Assembly (NCBI RefSeq): GCF_018904615.1
Contig: NZ_JADCNH010000011.1
Location: 54,807-118,806, forward strand
Reading direction: 5' to 3'
DNA: 64,000 nt
Source of the DNA: Verticiella alkaliphila
GTDB taxonomy: Bacteria > Pseudomonadota > Gammaproteobacteria > Burkholderiales > Burkholderiaceae_B
Shown: positions 20,293 through 29,068 of the stretch, one piece after another
How the letters are laid out: the number at the start of each line of letters is the position of its first letter
Position numbering within the stretch: position 1 is the first letter of the stretch
Program-made: the position numbers and the translations under genes
The notes under the pieces: generated by a model
Database searches by the model: none
What the model was told of the DNA's origin: nothing
What the model saw: the letters and a program-made list of their open reading frames with translations, nothing else

Positions 20293-21495
20293 TTGACGTC
20301 ACCGGTACCCGACGCTTCCCGGCCGCTCGACGGCCTGACCGTCATCAGTCTCGAGCACGCCATCGCCGCGCCGTTCTGCACTCGCCAGCTGGCAGACCAG
20401 GGCGCGCGCGTCATCAAGGTCGAACGCCCGCAAGGCGGGGACTTCGCCCGCGGCTACGACGAACGCGTGCGCGGTCTCGCTTCGCACTTCGTCTGGACGA
20501 ACCGCTCCAAGGAGAGCCTGGGCCTGGATCTGAAGCAGCCCGACGCCCGTGCGGTGCTCGAGCAACTGCTGGAGACGGCCGACGTGCTGGTGCAGAACCT
20601 CGCACCCGGCGCGGCCGCGCGCATGGGGTTGTCCTTTGAGGCCCTGCATGAACGCTATCCGCGCCTCATCGTGTGCGACATCTCCGGCTATGGCGAGGGT
20701 GGCCCGTACCAGGACAAGAAGGCCTATGACCTCCTCATCCAGAGCGAGAGCGGCTTTCTGTCCGTGACGGGCACGGCCGACGAGCGGGCCAAGGCAGGCT
20801 GCTCGATCGCCGATATCTCCGCCGGCATGTATGCGTACTCGTCCATCCTGTCAGCACTGCTCCTGCGCGGTCGCACCGGCAAGGGCAGCCGTATCGACGT
20901 CTCCATGCTCGAGAGCATGGTGGAGTGGATGGGCTTTCCGATGTACTACGCGTTCGAAGACGCCGCGCCCCCCGTGCGTGCCGGCGCGGCGCATGCCACC
21001 ATCTATCCGTACGGGCCGTTCCCGGCGGGCGACGGTGGCAGTGTGATGCTGGGCCTGCAGAACGAGCGCGAGTGGCGGATCTTCTGCGAGCAGGTGCTGG
21101 GCGATGCGGCCCTGGCCGACGATGCCCAGTACGCCAACAACACCCTGCGCGTGAAAAACCGCGAGGCCCTGCGCGAGCGCATCGTCGCCGAGTTCTCGAC
21201 GATGACGGCCGAGCAGATCATCGACCGGCTGGAGGCGGCCCGCATCGCCAACGCCCGCGTGAACGAGATGCGCGACGTCTGGGCGCACCCGCAGTTGCAG
21301 GCGCGCGAGCGCTGGCGCGAGATCGACAGCCCTGCCGGTCGCCTGCCGGCCTTGCTGCCGCCTGCATCGAGCAATGCCTACGAGCCCGTGATGAACGGCG
21401 TGCCGGCCTTGGGCCAGCATACTGACGCCATCCTGGCCGGCCTGGGCTACGACGCTGATCGCATCGCTGCGCTGCGCGCGGCAGGAGCGGTGTGA
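20293..21495 (+). CDS. Class III (CaiB/BaiF) CoA-transferase, itaconate/mesaconate type candidate
   Basis: A 400-residue family III CoA-transferase (LDGLTVISLEHAIAAPFCTR, GARVIKVERPQGGDFARGYD, NRSKESLGLDLKQPDA, YGEGGPYQDKKAYDLLIQSE). The Asp in KKAYDLL is the expected nucleophile that forms the aspartyl-CoA thioester. TTG is chosen as start because an ideal AAGGAG lies 6 nt upstream at 20281-20286, right after the previous stop; no ATG fits. It transfers CoA between carboxylic acids, probably from succinyl- or acetyl-CoA to a C5 dicarboxylate, given the hydratase before and the lyase after it. The stop overlaps the next ATG by 1 nt. Confidence 0.88.
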   Translation: MTSPVPDASRPLDGLTVISLEHAIAAPFCTRQLADQGARVIKVERPQGGDFARGYDERVRGLASHFVWTNRSKESLGLDLKQPDARAVLEQLLETADVLVQNLAPGAAARMGLSFEALHERYPRLIVCDISGYGEGGPYQDKKAYDLLIQSESGFLSVTGTADERAKAGCSIADISAGMYAYSSILSALLLRGRTGKGSRIDVSMLESMVEWMGFPMYYAFEDAAPPVRAGAAHATIYPYGPFPAGDGGSVMLGLQNEREWRIFCEQVLGDAALADDAQYANNTLRVKNREALRERIVAEFSTMTAEQIIDRLEAARIANARVNEMRDVWAHPQLQARERWREIDSPAGRLPALLPPASSNAYEPVMNGVPALGQHTDAILAGLGYDADRIAALRAAGAV

Positions 21496-22310
21496 TGACC
21501 TCACGTGCCCGTACCGCGCTCTTCGTCCCCGCCACGCGCCCTGAGCGTATCCCGAAGGCGCTGGCCGCCGGCGCCGATCACGTCGTGGTGGATCTCGAGG
21601 ATGCCGTTGCCGCCGACGCCAAGGACAGCGCGCGCGCCGCGCTCGCGGATTTCCTGCGCGCGAATGCCGAGGCCCGCGTCCTGGTGCGTGTGAATGGCGC
21701 CGACACCCCCCAGTTCGCCGCCGACATCGCCTTGTGCGCCGAGCACGCCGGCGTCGTCGCCGTGATGCTGCCCAAGGCCGAGTCCGCCGCGCAGATCGCC
21801 GCGGCGGCCAAGCCCGGCAAGCCCGTCTGGCCCATCATCGAAAGTGCGCTGGGCGTGGCCAACGTCACCCAGATTGCCCGCGCCCCCGGCGTGGCGCACA
21901 TCGCCTTCGGCACGCTGGATTTCGGGGTGGACCTGGACATGGATGCCGCCAGCCCGGGCGCATCCGTGATGCTCGACCACGTCCGCTGCCAGATCGCACT
22001 GGCCAGCCGCGCCGCCGGCATCGGCGCCCCCATCGACGGCGTCTTCACCGCCTTCGATGATGCCGACGGCCTGCGCCGCTATGCCCAGCACGCCCGCGGC
22101 CTGGGCTTCGGCGGCATGCTGTGCATCCATCCGGCCCAGGTCAAGGGCGTGCACGACGCCTACCTGCCGCCCGAGGCCGACGTGGCCTGGGCGCGCAAGA
22201 TCGTCGCCGAAGCCGAGCGAACCGGGCTGGGCGCCTTCCAGGTGGACGGCAAGATGGTGGACGCGCCCGTGATCGCGCGGGCGCGCGGCATCCTGGCGCG
22301 GGCGGGGTAG
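21495..22310 (+). CDS. CitE/HpcH-family CoA-ester lyase (citramalyl-CoA lyase candidate)
   Basis: A 271-residue TIM-barrel lyase of the citrate lyase beta/malyl-CoA lyase family. Landmarks: RTALFVPATRPERIPKALAA, ADHVVVDLEDAVAADAKDSA (metal/CoA region), IIESALGVANVTQIARA with the metal-binding Glu, AFGTLDFGVDLDM with the second acidic ligand, and GFGGMLCIHPAQVKGVHDAY. It cleaves a 3-hydroxyacyl-CoA; following a hydratase and a CoA-transferase, the likely product is acetyl-CoA plus pyruvate from citramalyl-CoA. ATG 21495 overlaps the upstream TGA with GGAG in place. Ends 6 bp from the convergent LysR gene. Confidence 0.87.
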   Translation: MTSRARTALFVPATRPERIPKALAAGADHVVVDLEDAVAADAKDSARAALADFLRANAEARVLVRVNGADTPQFAADIALCAEHAGVVAVMLPKAESAAQIAAAAKPGKPVWPIIESALGVANVTQIARAPGVAHIAFGTLDFGVDLDMDAASPGASVMLDHVRCQIALASRAAGIGAPIDGVFTAFDDADGLRRYAQHARGLGFGGMLCIHPAQVKGVHDAYLPPEADVAWARKIVAEAERTGLGAFQVDGKMVDAPVIARARGILARAG

Positions 22311-22316
22311 CGTCGC

Positions 22317-23297
22317 TCAGGTGGGGCGGGCCGCGCGCCCATGGCGAGCGCGCGGCGCCGTCCCCGCTGTCTGCGGTGTCCTGGGTTCTGGCACGTTCAC
22401 CGCCTCATCGACCACACCAGCCACCCACTCCATGAACACGCGCAATTTCGCACTCACGTGCCGGTTGGGCCGATAGGCCAGGAACAGCGGCATGGGGTCG
22501 AGTGTCCAATCGGTCAGTAATGGCACGAGTTCGCCATTCGCCACGGCTTCACGGGCCATGTAGTGCGGCAACCAGAGGGCGCCCAGTCCTGCCACGCCGG
22601 CGGCCAGATAGGCGTTGCCATCATCGACCCACAGCGTGTGCCGGCCCAGGATCTCGATGCGTTCATCGCCGCGTTGCATCACACACGACATCGGCTTGCC
22701 GCGACGATCCCGCAGAAAGCCGATGACGCGGTGCGGCGCTTCGATCAAGTCTTTCGGATGCTGGGGCATGCCGACGTGCGCCAGGTAGCCTGGGGCGGCA
22801 TAGACGCCCAGGCCAAGCGCGCCGATGGGCTTGGCCACGAGTGATTCGTCGGTGATCTGGCCGCCGCGGATCACGCAGTCCACGTTCTCGTCGATCAGGT
22901 CCACTTTGCGATCACTCACCCCCAGATCCAGCTGGATGTCGGGATAGGCTGCCTGGAAGGCGGGCAGGGCGGGGATGAGGATGAATCGCGCCAGGGGGCT
23001 GGGCACATCCACGCGCAGGCGCCCGCGCGGCACGGTGGCCGCTGCGCTCAGGCTGGTCTCGGCATCGTCCAGGTCGCCCAGCAGACGCACGACATGCTCG
23101 TAGTACGCCGCGCCGTCGGCGGTGACGTTGACCTTGCGGGTGGTGCGATGCAGGAGCTTCACGCGTAGACGTGCCTCCAGCTGTTGCACGAGCTGGGTCA
23201 CGGTGGTCTTGCTCATGTGCAGCGTGCTGGCGGCGCGGGTGAAGCTGCCGGTCTCCACGACACGGGCGAAAGCCTGCATGGCGTCGAATCGGTCCAT
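22317..23297 (-). CDS. LysR-family regulator
   Basis: A 326-residue LysR protein, start MDRFDAMQAFARVVETGSF, HTH TRAASTLHMSKTTVTQLVQQ, then LRVDVPSPLARFILIPALPA and AGVAGLGALWLPHYMAREA of the effector domain. It has a roughly 25-residue Pro/Arg-rich tail beyond the usual end. Convergent with the CitE gene and divergent from the RidA gene at 23470, whose 172 bp shared upstream region is the obvious place for autoregulation. LysR regulators accompany the itaconate gene set in Pseudomonas, so control of the operon to its right on the map is plausible but unproven. Confidence 0.9.
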   Translation of the reverse strand: MDRFDAMQAFARVVETGSFTRAASTLHMSKTTVTQLVQQLEARLRVKLLHRTTRKVNVTADGAAYYEHVVRLLGDLDDAETSLSAAATVPRGRLRVDVPSPLARFILIPALPAFQAAYPDIQLDLGVSDRKVDLIDENVDCVIRGGQITDESLVAKPIGALGLGVYAAPGYLAHVGMPQHPKDLIEAPHRVIGFLRDRRGKPMSCVMQRGDERIEILGRHTLWVDDGNAYLAAGVAGLGALWLPHYMAREAVANGELVPLLTDWTLDPMPLFLAYRPNRHVSAKLRVFMEWVAGVVDEAVNVPEPRTPQTAGTAPRARHGRAARPT

Positions 23298-23469
23298 CGA
23301 ATCACTCCGGAAGGGGCGGGGAAGGGCGTCGCAGTACGCCGGGCGACGATGCGATTGTTTGGATTCTACAAACAGTCCAGGCTGCACTTGGCGGTTTATC
23401 GCCTCGGTGCGGGTGCGTACAGTCGACCCATGTCAACACAGGGCCGCCCTGGCCCGACAGGAGATCCGT

Positions 23470-23865
23470 ATGCCTACCCGTGAAGTCGTGTTCCCCGAAG
23501 GCCGTCACGCCCTCTACGAGCGTCACCGCTACTCACCGGCCGTCAAGGCCGATGGCCTGCTCTTCGTGGCCGGGCAAGTCGGCAGCCGCGAAGACGGCAC
23601 GCCCGAGCCCACGCTGGAAGGTGAAGTGCGACGCGCCTTCGCGAATCTCAACGCCATCCTGGCTGCCGCCGGCTGCACCTTCGATGACGTGATCGATGCC
23701 ACGGTGTTCATGGTGAACCCCGAGAAGATCTTCGAAGAGGCCTGGGAAGTGGCGCGCGAGTACTGGGGCCCGGCGCCCCATCCCACGGCCACGGCCGTGG
23801 GCGTGACGTGGCTCGCGGGCTTTCAGTTCGAGATCAAGGTCGTGGCCAAGCTGCCGGCCGCCTGA
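23470..23865 (+). CDS. RidA/YjgF/Rid-family protein
   Basis: A 131-residue Rid-family protein (SPAVKADGLLFVAGQVGSRE, FANLNAILAAAGCTFDDVID, PTATAVGVTWLAGFQFEIKV). Canonical RidA hydrolyses reactive enamine/imine intermediates; the conserved Arg that binds the carboxylate in RidA, usually in an R-x-x-V/I segment near the end, is not obvious here, so this is probably another Rid subgroup. Start ATG 23470 has a GGAGA ribosome site. Diverges from the LysR gene and may be its target. Confidence 0.85.
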   Translation: MPTREVVFPEGRHALYERHRYSPAVKADGLLFVAGQVGSREDGTPEPTLEGEVRRAFANLNAILAAAGCTFDDVIDATVFMVNPEKIFEEAWEVAREYWGPAPHPTATAVGVTWLAGFQFEIKVVAKLPAA

Positions 23866-23937
23866 TCGCCTGACGGCGCGCCAAGAGGAGGCCCCGCAGC
23901 TAAGATTCCGCCGGACATCGAGACCGGAAACAGAGTC

Positions 23938-24117
23938 ATGGACGGCGTGTGGATCGCGGGGTTGGGCATCGCATATTATGCGGCGCTGTATGGCGCATAC
24001 GCGGGCATCCGCCGCGCGCGCGGCCTGCCCCCAGACCGCATCCGGCTCGTGCCACTCGTCTTCGTGCTGCCGTTGGCGATGATCTTCGCCTTGTGGACCC
24101 TGGCGGCGCTGCGCTGA
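23938..24117 (+). CDS. Small two-helix membrane protein (59 residues)
   Basis: Short open frame from ATG 23938. The sequence has two hydrophobic segments, WIAGLGIAYYAALYGAYAGI near the start and VPLVFVLPLAMIFALWTLAA at the end, separated by the charged loop RRARGLPPDRIRL. The even hydrophobicity and positively charged loop suggest a real inner-membrane protein rather than noise. I do not recognise a family. It lies 72 bp after the RidA gene and is convergent with the deacylase gene. Confidence 0.6.
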   Translation: MDGVWIAGLGIAYYAALYGAYAGIRRARGLPPDRIRLVPLVFVLPLAMIFALWTLAALR

Positions 24118-24133
24118 CGCGGACGGTGGAACG

Positions 24134-25075
24134 TCAGCCAGGATAGTCGCGGGCCAACCGCACCACGGTCACGCCCGGCTTCAGCTGGCGCAGCGACGGC
24201 ATCACGAGCGTGCAGTCGTCGTAGGGCGTGAGGATCGGCTGCTCGTCGGCCCAGCCGATCACGCTGCCTGCGCTGGCGAAGGTTTCCATGCCTTGCCAGG
24301 GCTCGGCAAAACGCACCTGCATCGACGGTGCCACGATGGCATCGGTCACCTGCAGCACGCGCTGTTCGCCCAGCGGCGCCTGGATCCACCCGGCCGGCAC
24401 GTCGGCGGGATCCACGCTGCCCGCGGCCAGGAGAAAGCGCGCGACCTGGTCGTGCGCCACGTCCACCGAGGCCGGGTCTCCGTGAAAGCCGCATTCGATG
24501 AGCAGGGCACGAGCATCGCCCTGGGCATCGCCGAACTGCCCGTAGTCGCGCAGGCGCGTGCCGTCGCGATGGCCCGCGTCCACGATCACGTGTCGCGGGG
24601 TGGCCATGCGGCGCGCCAACTCGATATTGCGCGGCAGCATGCCCGTCAGGCACAGCGGCACGCCCGGCTCGTGCATGGAGTGCAGATCGAGCAACCAGTC
24701 GGCGCGCGCCACCCACGGCTGCAGCTCGGCGCCGCGTGCGCGCTCCAGGGTGCTGCCATCGGCCAGGCGATCCGTCGACCACACCCGGTTCATGTCTTCC
24801 TCCACGAAGCGCGAGGCGTCGTGGCGGGTCGGATCGAAGCGGTCGAATGCCGCCAGGTTGGCAAACACCAGCGTGAGGCTGCCCCGGCGCGGGCGCACGC
24901 CGGCTGCGAGCAGGGCCTTGAGCGCCCAGGCGCCGCACAGTTCATTGCCGTGCATGAGCGCCGAGATCATGACGGCGGGGCCAGCCACCCCGGCATCGAA
25001 GTGCCACACGCCGGGTGTGCCGGTGTTGCCCCGGCGCTCCTCGGTGATGTCCGGATACGCGAGTTGGAATGACAT
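24134..25075 (-). CDS. AstE/AspA-family zinc deacylase (M14-like)
   Basis: A 313-residue zinc-dependent deacylase or amidohydrolase related to succinylglutamate desuccinylase and aspartoacylase. Zinc motif SALMHGNELCGAWAL (H-x-x-E), the DLHSMHEPG segment with the third ligand, EEDMNRVW, and the catalytic Glu in LIECGFHGD. Start 25075 has AGGA 8 nt upstream; an alternative ATG at 25102 overlaps the Bug stop by 4 bp, so the two genes are coupled either way. Neighbours are a Bug receptor, a LysR regulator and an aspartate dehydrogenase-like gene, suggesting it removes an acyl group from an imported N-acyl amino acid, perhaps an N-acylaspartate. Confidence 0.85.
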   Translation of the reverse strand: MSFQLAYPDITEERRGNTGTPGVWHFDAGVAGPAVMISALMHGNELCGAWALKALLAAGVRPRRGSLTLVFANLAAFDRFDPTRHDASRFVEEDMNRVWSTDRLADGSTLERARGAELQPWVARADWLLDLHSMHEPGVPLCLTGMLPRNIELARRMATPRHVIVDAGHRDGTRLRDYGQFGDAQGDARALLIECGFHGDPASVDVAHDQVARFLLAAGSVDPADVPAGWIQAPLGEQRVLQVTDAIVAPSMQVRFAEPWQGMETFASAGSVIGWADEQPILTPYDDCTLVMPSLRQLKPGVTVVRLARDYPG

Positions 25076-25098
25076 GTCGTGTCCTGCGGAGTTCACGT

Positions 25099-26091
25099 TC
25101 ATTGGGCTTCGATCCCCGAGGCCTTCACCAGGGCGCCGTACTTCTCGGTTTCCGCCTGCAGGAAGCTGACAGCGTCGATGTCCGGCGCGGCCAGGTCGCC
25201 ACCGGCCGTGGCGAACTTCTGACCGAACGTGTCGTCCTGGACGATGTCCTTGAGCGCGGCGCGCAGCGTCTCGGCCACAGGCTCGGGTACGCCGCTCGGG
25301 GCATACAGCCCGAACCAGATGTTGATGTCCACGTCCTCGAACCCCGGCGTTTCGGCCAGTGCGGGGATCTCGGGCGCGATGGGCGAGCGCTTGGCTTCGG
25401 TCACGCCCAGCGCCACGATGTTGCCGTTGCGCGCCGGTGGCAGGCCGGACGAGAGTACCAGCATGCCGAAGGTGAGCTGCCCGCCCATGAGGTCCGTCAC
25501 CAGGGGGGCGACGCCGCGATACGGCACGTGCGTGGCTTCGGTCTCGGTGGACGCATTGATCATCTCGCCCGCCAGGTGCAGCGTGGTGCCCACCCCGGAC
25601 GACCCGAAGTGATACGTGCCGGGTGCGGCAGACCGCAGTTTCTCCAGATACTCGGCTGCGGTGCTCACCCCGGCGTTCTTGGACGCTGCCAGCAGCATGG
25701 GCTGCGAGCCGATGATGCCCAGCGAGGCGAAGTCACGTGCGCTGTCATAGTTGACGGCGTTGTTGATCATGCTCGCCACCACGATCTCGTTGGTCGAGCC
25801 CAGCAGCAGGGTGTAGCCGTCGGCCTTGGCCCGCGCCACACGCTGTGCGCCGATCGAGCCGCCCGCGCCGCCGACGTTCTCGACCATGACGTTCTGGCCC
25901 AGTCGTTCGGTGAGCGCCTCGGCAAAGAGGCGTGCCGTGAGGTCCACGCTGCCCCCGGCGGGGTAGCCCACGACCAGACTGATCGGTCGGGTGGGGTAGG
26001 CATCGGCCGCGTGGGCGAGCGGCAGGCTCGTCAGGGCAAACGCCCCACAGGCAAGCACGCCGAGTCGGTGCGACGTCGGGAAAAGGGTCAT
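25099..26091 (-). CDS. Bug/TctC-type solute-binding protein 3
   Basis: A 330-residue periplasmic receptor. Signal peptide up to LAHA-ADAYP, then YPTRPISLVVGYPAGGSVDL, VENVGGAGGSIGAQRVARAK, GSSGVGTTLHLAGEMINAST, THVPYRGVAPLVTDLMGGQ. Start ATG 26091 with GGAG upstream. Placed between a LysR gene and the AstE/AspA-like deacylase with a 4 bp overlap option into the latter, so the receptor probably delivers the deacylase substrate. The 175 bp upstream gap carries two tandem palindromes. Confidence 0.92.
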   Translation of the reverse strand: MTLFPTSHRLGVLACGAFALTSLPLAHAADAYPTRPISLVVGYPAGGSVDLTARLFAEALTERLGQNVMVENVGGAGGSIGAQRVARAKADGYTLLLGSTNEIVVASMINNAVNYDSARDFASLGIIGSQPMLLAASKNAGVSTAAEYLEKLRSAAPGTYHFGSSGVGTTLHLAGEMINASTETEATHVPYRGVAPLVTDLMGGQLTFGMLVLSSGLPPARNGNIVALGVTEAKRSPIAPEIPALAETPGFEDVDINIWFGLYAPSGVPEPVAETLRAALKDIVQDDTFGQKFATAGGDLAAPDIDAVSFLQAETEKYGALVKASGIEAQ

Positions 26092-26165
26092 GACAGGCTC
26101 CTGGAATGCGTGGCGGCCAAACGCGCCAGATGCCCGCATTGTGCGCATCGAGCCCGGATCTACCC

Positions 26166-26201
26166 GTGCCGAATCGGCACATCGCCGTGCGGATTCGGCA
26201 C
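26166..26201. promoter_or_regulatory. Tandem 15-bp palindromes upstream of Bug gene 3
   Basis: GTGCCGAATCGGCAC (26166-26180) is a perfect palindrome; GTGCGGATTCGGCAC (26187-26201) is an imperfect copy. Their centres are 21 bp apart, two helical turns, so dimers bound at both would lie on one DNA face. They sit 75-110 bp upstream of the Bug start and directly after the LysR gene, which fits a LysR-type operator pair. Confidence 0.6.
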
Positions 26202-26266
26202 ATTGCACCACGCCAGCGCGTGCTGGCTGGACCGTGGCTCTCGATGCACCACGATCGGGCGTGGAC

Positions 26267-27175
26267 TCAGTGGCCGGACTCGGTCAGTGCCCACGCGGCT
26301 TCGGCCACGTCCGATAGGCGCTGGCGGCTGCGATACATCCGCACTTCGAAGACGATCTCATCGCCACGTCCGCCCAGGACGGCCAGCGCACCGCGCCGGC
26401 AATCGCCCGCCACCATGGACCAGGGCAGCCAGGCCACGCCCAGGCCCTTGAGCGCCGCGCCGTGAGCGGCATCCGGCGAATCACAGCGCAGAAAGGGCCG
26501 CAGGGCATAGGCACGCGCCTCCAGGCGATCGCCCAGGATGCGTTCGAGGGCCAGGCCGCCCACGTAGGCAATGAGCGGCGCCGCCGGGCTGTCGCTCAGG
26601 CCGAAGCGTGGCCGGCCGCGGCGATCGACCTGGCTCACCGGTACCAGCTTGTCGGCGGCCAACGTCAGGTAGCGGTAGCGCGCTGGGCTCAGCAGTTCCG
26701 TGATGGCCGAATGCGCGTAGGCGCACAGCAGGTCCGTCTTGCCGCCTTCGAGCAGGGCGGCCAAGTCGTTCACGCGTCCGGTGGTGAGGTCCACCTGGCT
26801 GTTGGGCGCCAGCACCGGCCGCGGCTTGCGGCGCAGGCGCACGATCCAGTCCGCCACCAGCGTACGTGCCAGGCTGCGCCCGGTGGCCACCCGCAATACC
26901 GGGTCTGCGGCCGGGCCGGTGCTGCGCAGGCGATGTCGCACCTGCTCCATCTGTTCGAGCATCTGGCTGCCGGTGCGCAGCAAGGCTTCGCCTTGGGGCG
27001 TGAGGCGAACCGGGATGCGCTGACGCTCGACCAGGGGCGCGCCGGCCCAGGATTCCAGCGCCTTGATGCGGCGCCCGAAGGCGGGATGGGTGACGTGCCG
27101 GCGTTCGGCCGCGCGCACGAAACTGCCCGTCTGCTCGAGCGCGACGAGATCTTCCAGAAGCTTGAGATCGACCAT
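26267..27175 (-). CDS. LysR-family regulator of the aspartate/Bug cluster
   Basis: A 302-residue LysR protein starting MVDLKLLEDLVALEQTGSFV, HTH with RAAERRHVTHPAFGRRIKAL, and an effector domain (GAALKGLGVAWLPWSMVAGD). Upstream in-frame codons are Arg/Pro-rich and not family-like. It lies 69 bp after the aspartate dehydrogenase-like gene and 175 bp before Bug gene 3, all leftward, so it sits inside the set of genes it probably controls. The tandem palindromes between it and the Bug gene are the best candidate targets. Confidence 0.9.
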   Translation of the reverse strand: MVDLKLLEDLVALEQTGSFVRAAERRHVTHPAFGRRIKALESWAGAPLVERQRIPVRLTPQGEALLRTGSQMLEQMEQVRHRLRSTGPAADPVLRVATGRSLARTLVADWIVRLRRKPRPVLAPNSQVDLTTGRVNDLAALLEGGKTDLLCAYAHSAITELLSPARYRYLTLAADKLVPVSQVDRRGRPRFGLSDSPAAPLIAYVGGLALERILGDRLEARAYALRPFLRCDSPDAAHGAALKGLGVAWLPWSMVAGDCRRGALAVLGGRGDEIVFEVRMYRSRQRLSDVAEAAWALTESGH

Positions 27176-27244
27176 GGGCGGGCAGCGTGGCAAGGCGCGG
27201 GCGCGGAGGGCCAATTATCCCACCGCGCCCCCATGGCGCGGCCC

Positions 27245-28039
27245 CTAGCTGCCGATGCGCACCGGCACCAACAGCGACTGCAACGCCGCCACGATGCTCT
27301 GCGCCGTGATGAGGCTGGTCTTGGGGTTGTCCGGGCTGGGCAGGTTGCTCACCTGCATGCGCACGCTTGCGGTGTCGCTCTCCAGCTCGACTTCGTGCGT
27401 GTTGCGCGTCACGGCCGGATCGGACCAGATCTCCACCTGCGTGCGCTCGCCGCCGATGCCCGCCAGGGCGACGGCCGCGGCCACGTTGACGTTGCGTGGG
27501 TAGGCGCGCACGGCGTCCAGGGCGTTGCCTTCGAAGAGGCAAGTGGCCACGTCGGCCGGCACGTCGGCGCCGAGCGATGCGGGCGGCTTGCGCGTGCGAA
27601 CAGTGACACTGTCGATGCGACCCAGCGCCGCTGCGCGGATCACGTCCAGACCCAGGATGGCGCCGGTGGGCGCCAGGATGCGGGCATTGGGTGAGCGCGC
27701 CTGCGCCTGAAGCTCGGGCGCCAACAGCAGCGCCGTAATGCTGGCCACGACGATGCTGCGGTTTGCGGCGAGCGTGGCATCGATGAGGGACGGCGCAGCG
27801 TCGGGCGTCAGGCACTCCACGACGATGTCCACGGCATCTGGCAACGTTGCCAATGACACGGCTTCGACATGGGGGAGACCAAGGGCAGCGAGCCTCTCGC
27901 GCGTGCCGCCGACGTCACGGCCGGACGCCGCGGCCAGATGCAGCCCGGGCAGGCCGGACGCCAGCAGTCGGGCGACGCCCGCGCCAAGATTGCCGAGGCC
28001 GGCGATGCCGATACGCAAAGCGGGAAGGGTGTCAGGCAT
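27245..28039 (-). CDS. L-aspartate dehydrogenase family protein
   Basis: A 264-residue NAD(P)-dependent dehydrogenase. The Rossmann motif IGIAGLGNLGAGVA is at residues 10-23; later blocks VTVRTRKPPASLG, YPRNVNVAAAVALAG and SPDNPKTSLITAQSIVAALQ are characteristic of aspartate dehydrogenase (AspDH/NadX), which interconverts L-aspartate and iminosuccinate/oxaloacetate. The usual SGA-x-x-G-LDAI block is present as PTGAILGLDVI. Related enzymes of this family can act on other amino acids. Leftward with LysR, Bug and deacylase genes, and divergent from the fumarylacetoacetase-family gene. Confidence 0.82.
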   Translation of the reverse strand: MPDTLPALRIGIAGLGNLGAGVARLLASGLPGLHLAAASGRDVGGTRERLAALGLPHVEAVSLATLPDAVDIVVECLTPDAAPSLIDATLAANRSIVVASITALLLAPELQAQARSPNARILAPTGAILGLDVIRAAALGRIDSVTVRTRKPPASLGADVPADVATCLFEGNALDAVRAYPRNVNVAAAVALAGIGGERTQVEIWSDPAVTRNTHEVELESDTASVRMQVSNLPSPDNPKTSLITAQSIVAALQSLLVPVRIGS

Positions 28040-28141
28040 CGTTGGTGACGAGATGGCGAATGTCTTTCATGGCGTCTATCGTACCTTCGCCGATGTAGGA
28101 TCGCTGGAATTGCTCTTTCTTTGCTTCGCGAGACCTGAACC

Positions 28142-28978
28142 ATGAAATACATTCGATTCGGCGCAGCCGGTGAAGAGCGCCCCGGCCTCATTGCGCCGGA
28201 CGGCAGCCTGCGTGACCTGTCTGCACGCGTGGCCGACATCACGCCACACACGTTGGCCGACGGCAGCCTCGTGGCCGCGGCTGCCGACTGGGCTGACCTG
28301 CCCACGGTGGGTGGCGAACCACGCCTGGGCCCGCCACTGTCGCAGCCCGGAAAATTCCTGGGCATCGGCCTGAACTACGCGGATCACGCGGCCGAGGCCG
28401 GCCTGCCCGTGCCTACCGAGCCTATCGTGTTCTTCAAGGCCGACACCAGCATCTGCGGGCCGACGGATGACGTCATCCTGCCGGCCGGGTGCGAGGCGCT
28501 GGACTGGGAGGTGGAACTGGGCGTGGTGATCGGCCGCGAGGCGCGCAACGTCAGTGTTGAGCAGGCGCGCGATCTCATCTTCGGCTATCTCGTCGTCAAT
28601 GACGTGTCCGAGCGCGACTGGCAGATGCACCGCAGCGGCACGCAGTGGACGAAGGGCAAGAGCCACGACACGTTCGGCCCGCTGGGCCCGTGGCTGGTGA
28701 GCGCCGATGACGTGCCGGATCCGGGCGCGCTGGACTTGTGGTTGAAGGTCAATGGCGAAGTCATGCAGCGGGGCAACACGCGCACCATGATCTTCGACGT
28801 GGCGCAGATCGTGGCGGACCTCTCGCGCTATCTTCGGCTGATGCCGGGCGATATCATCACGACAGGCACCCCGCCCGGGGTCGGCATGGGCATGAAGCCA
28901 CCGCGCTACCTGCGGCGCGGTGACGTGATGGAATTGTCGGTGCAGGGGTTGGGGGTGCAGCGTCAGCGCGTGATCTGA
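28142..28978 (+). CDS. Fumarylacetoacetate hydrolase-family protein
   Basis: A 278-residue FAH-superfamily enzyme (FLGIGLNYADHAAEAGLPVP, EPIVFFKADTSICGPTDD, ALDWEVELGVVIGREARNV with metal-binding E-x-E, VVNDVSERDWQMHRSGTQW, GDIITTGTPPGVGMG). Members are Mg-dependent hydrolases, lyases, decarboxylases or tautomerases acting on acylpyruvates and related 2-oxo acids; the sequence resembles the ureidoglycolate lyase-like/acylpyruvase group but the substrate cannot be read from it. Divergent from the aspartate dehydrogenase-like gene with 102 bp between. Confidence 0.88.
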   Translation: MKYIRFGAAGEERPGLIAPDGSLRDLSARVADITPHTLADGSLVAAAADWADLPTVGGEPRLGPPLSQPGKFLGIGLNYADHAAEAGLPVPTEPIVFFKADTSICGPTDDVILPAGCEALDWEVELGVVIGREARNVSVEQARDLIFGYLVVNDVSERDWQMHRSGTQWTKGKSHDTFGPLGPWLVSADDVPDPGALDLWLKVNGEVMQRGNTRTMIFDVAQIVADLSRYLRLMPGDIITTGTPPGVGMGMKPPRYLRRGDVMELSVQGLGVQRQRVI

Positions 28979-29068
28979 ATCATTGCGCATCTCGTGGCCG
29001 CAGCCCGCCAAGGGCAGCCCCCAGGCGCCACCTCGGGATGCGTGCCTGTCTCATCCCGGAGTCCTGCT

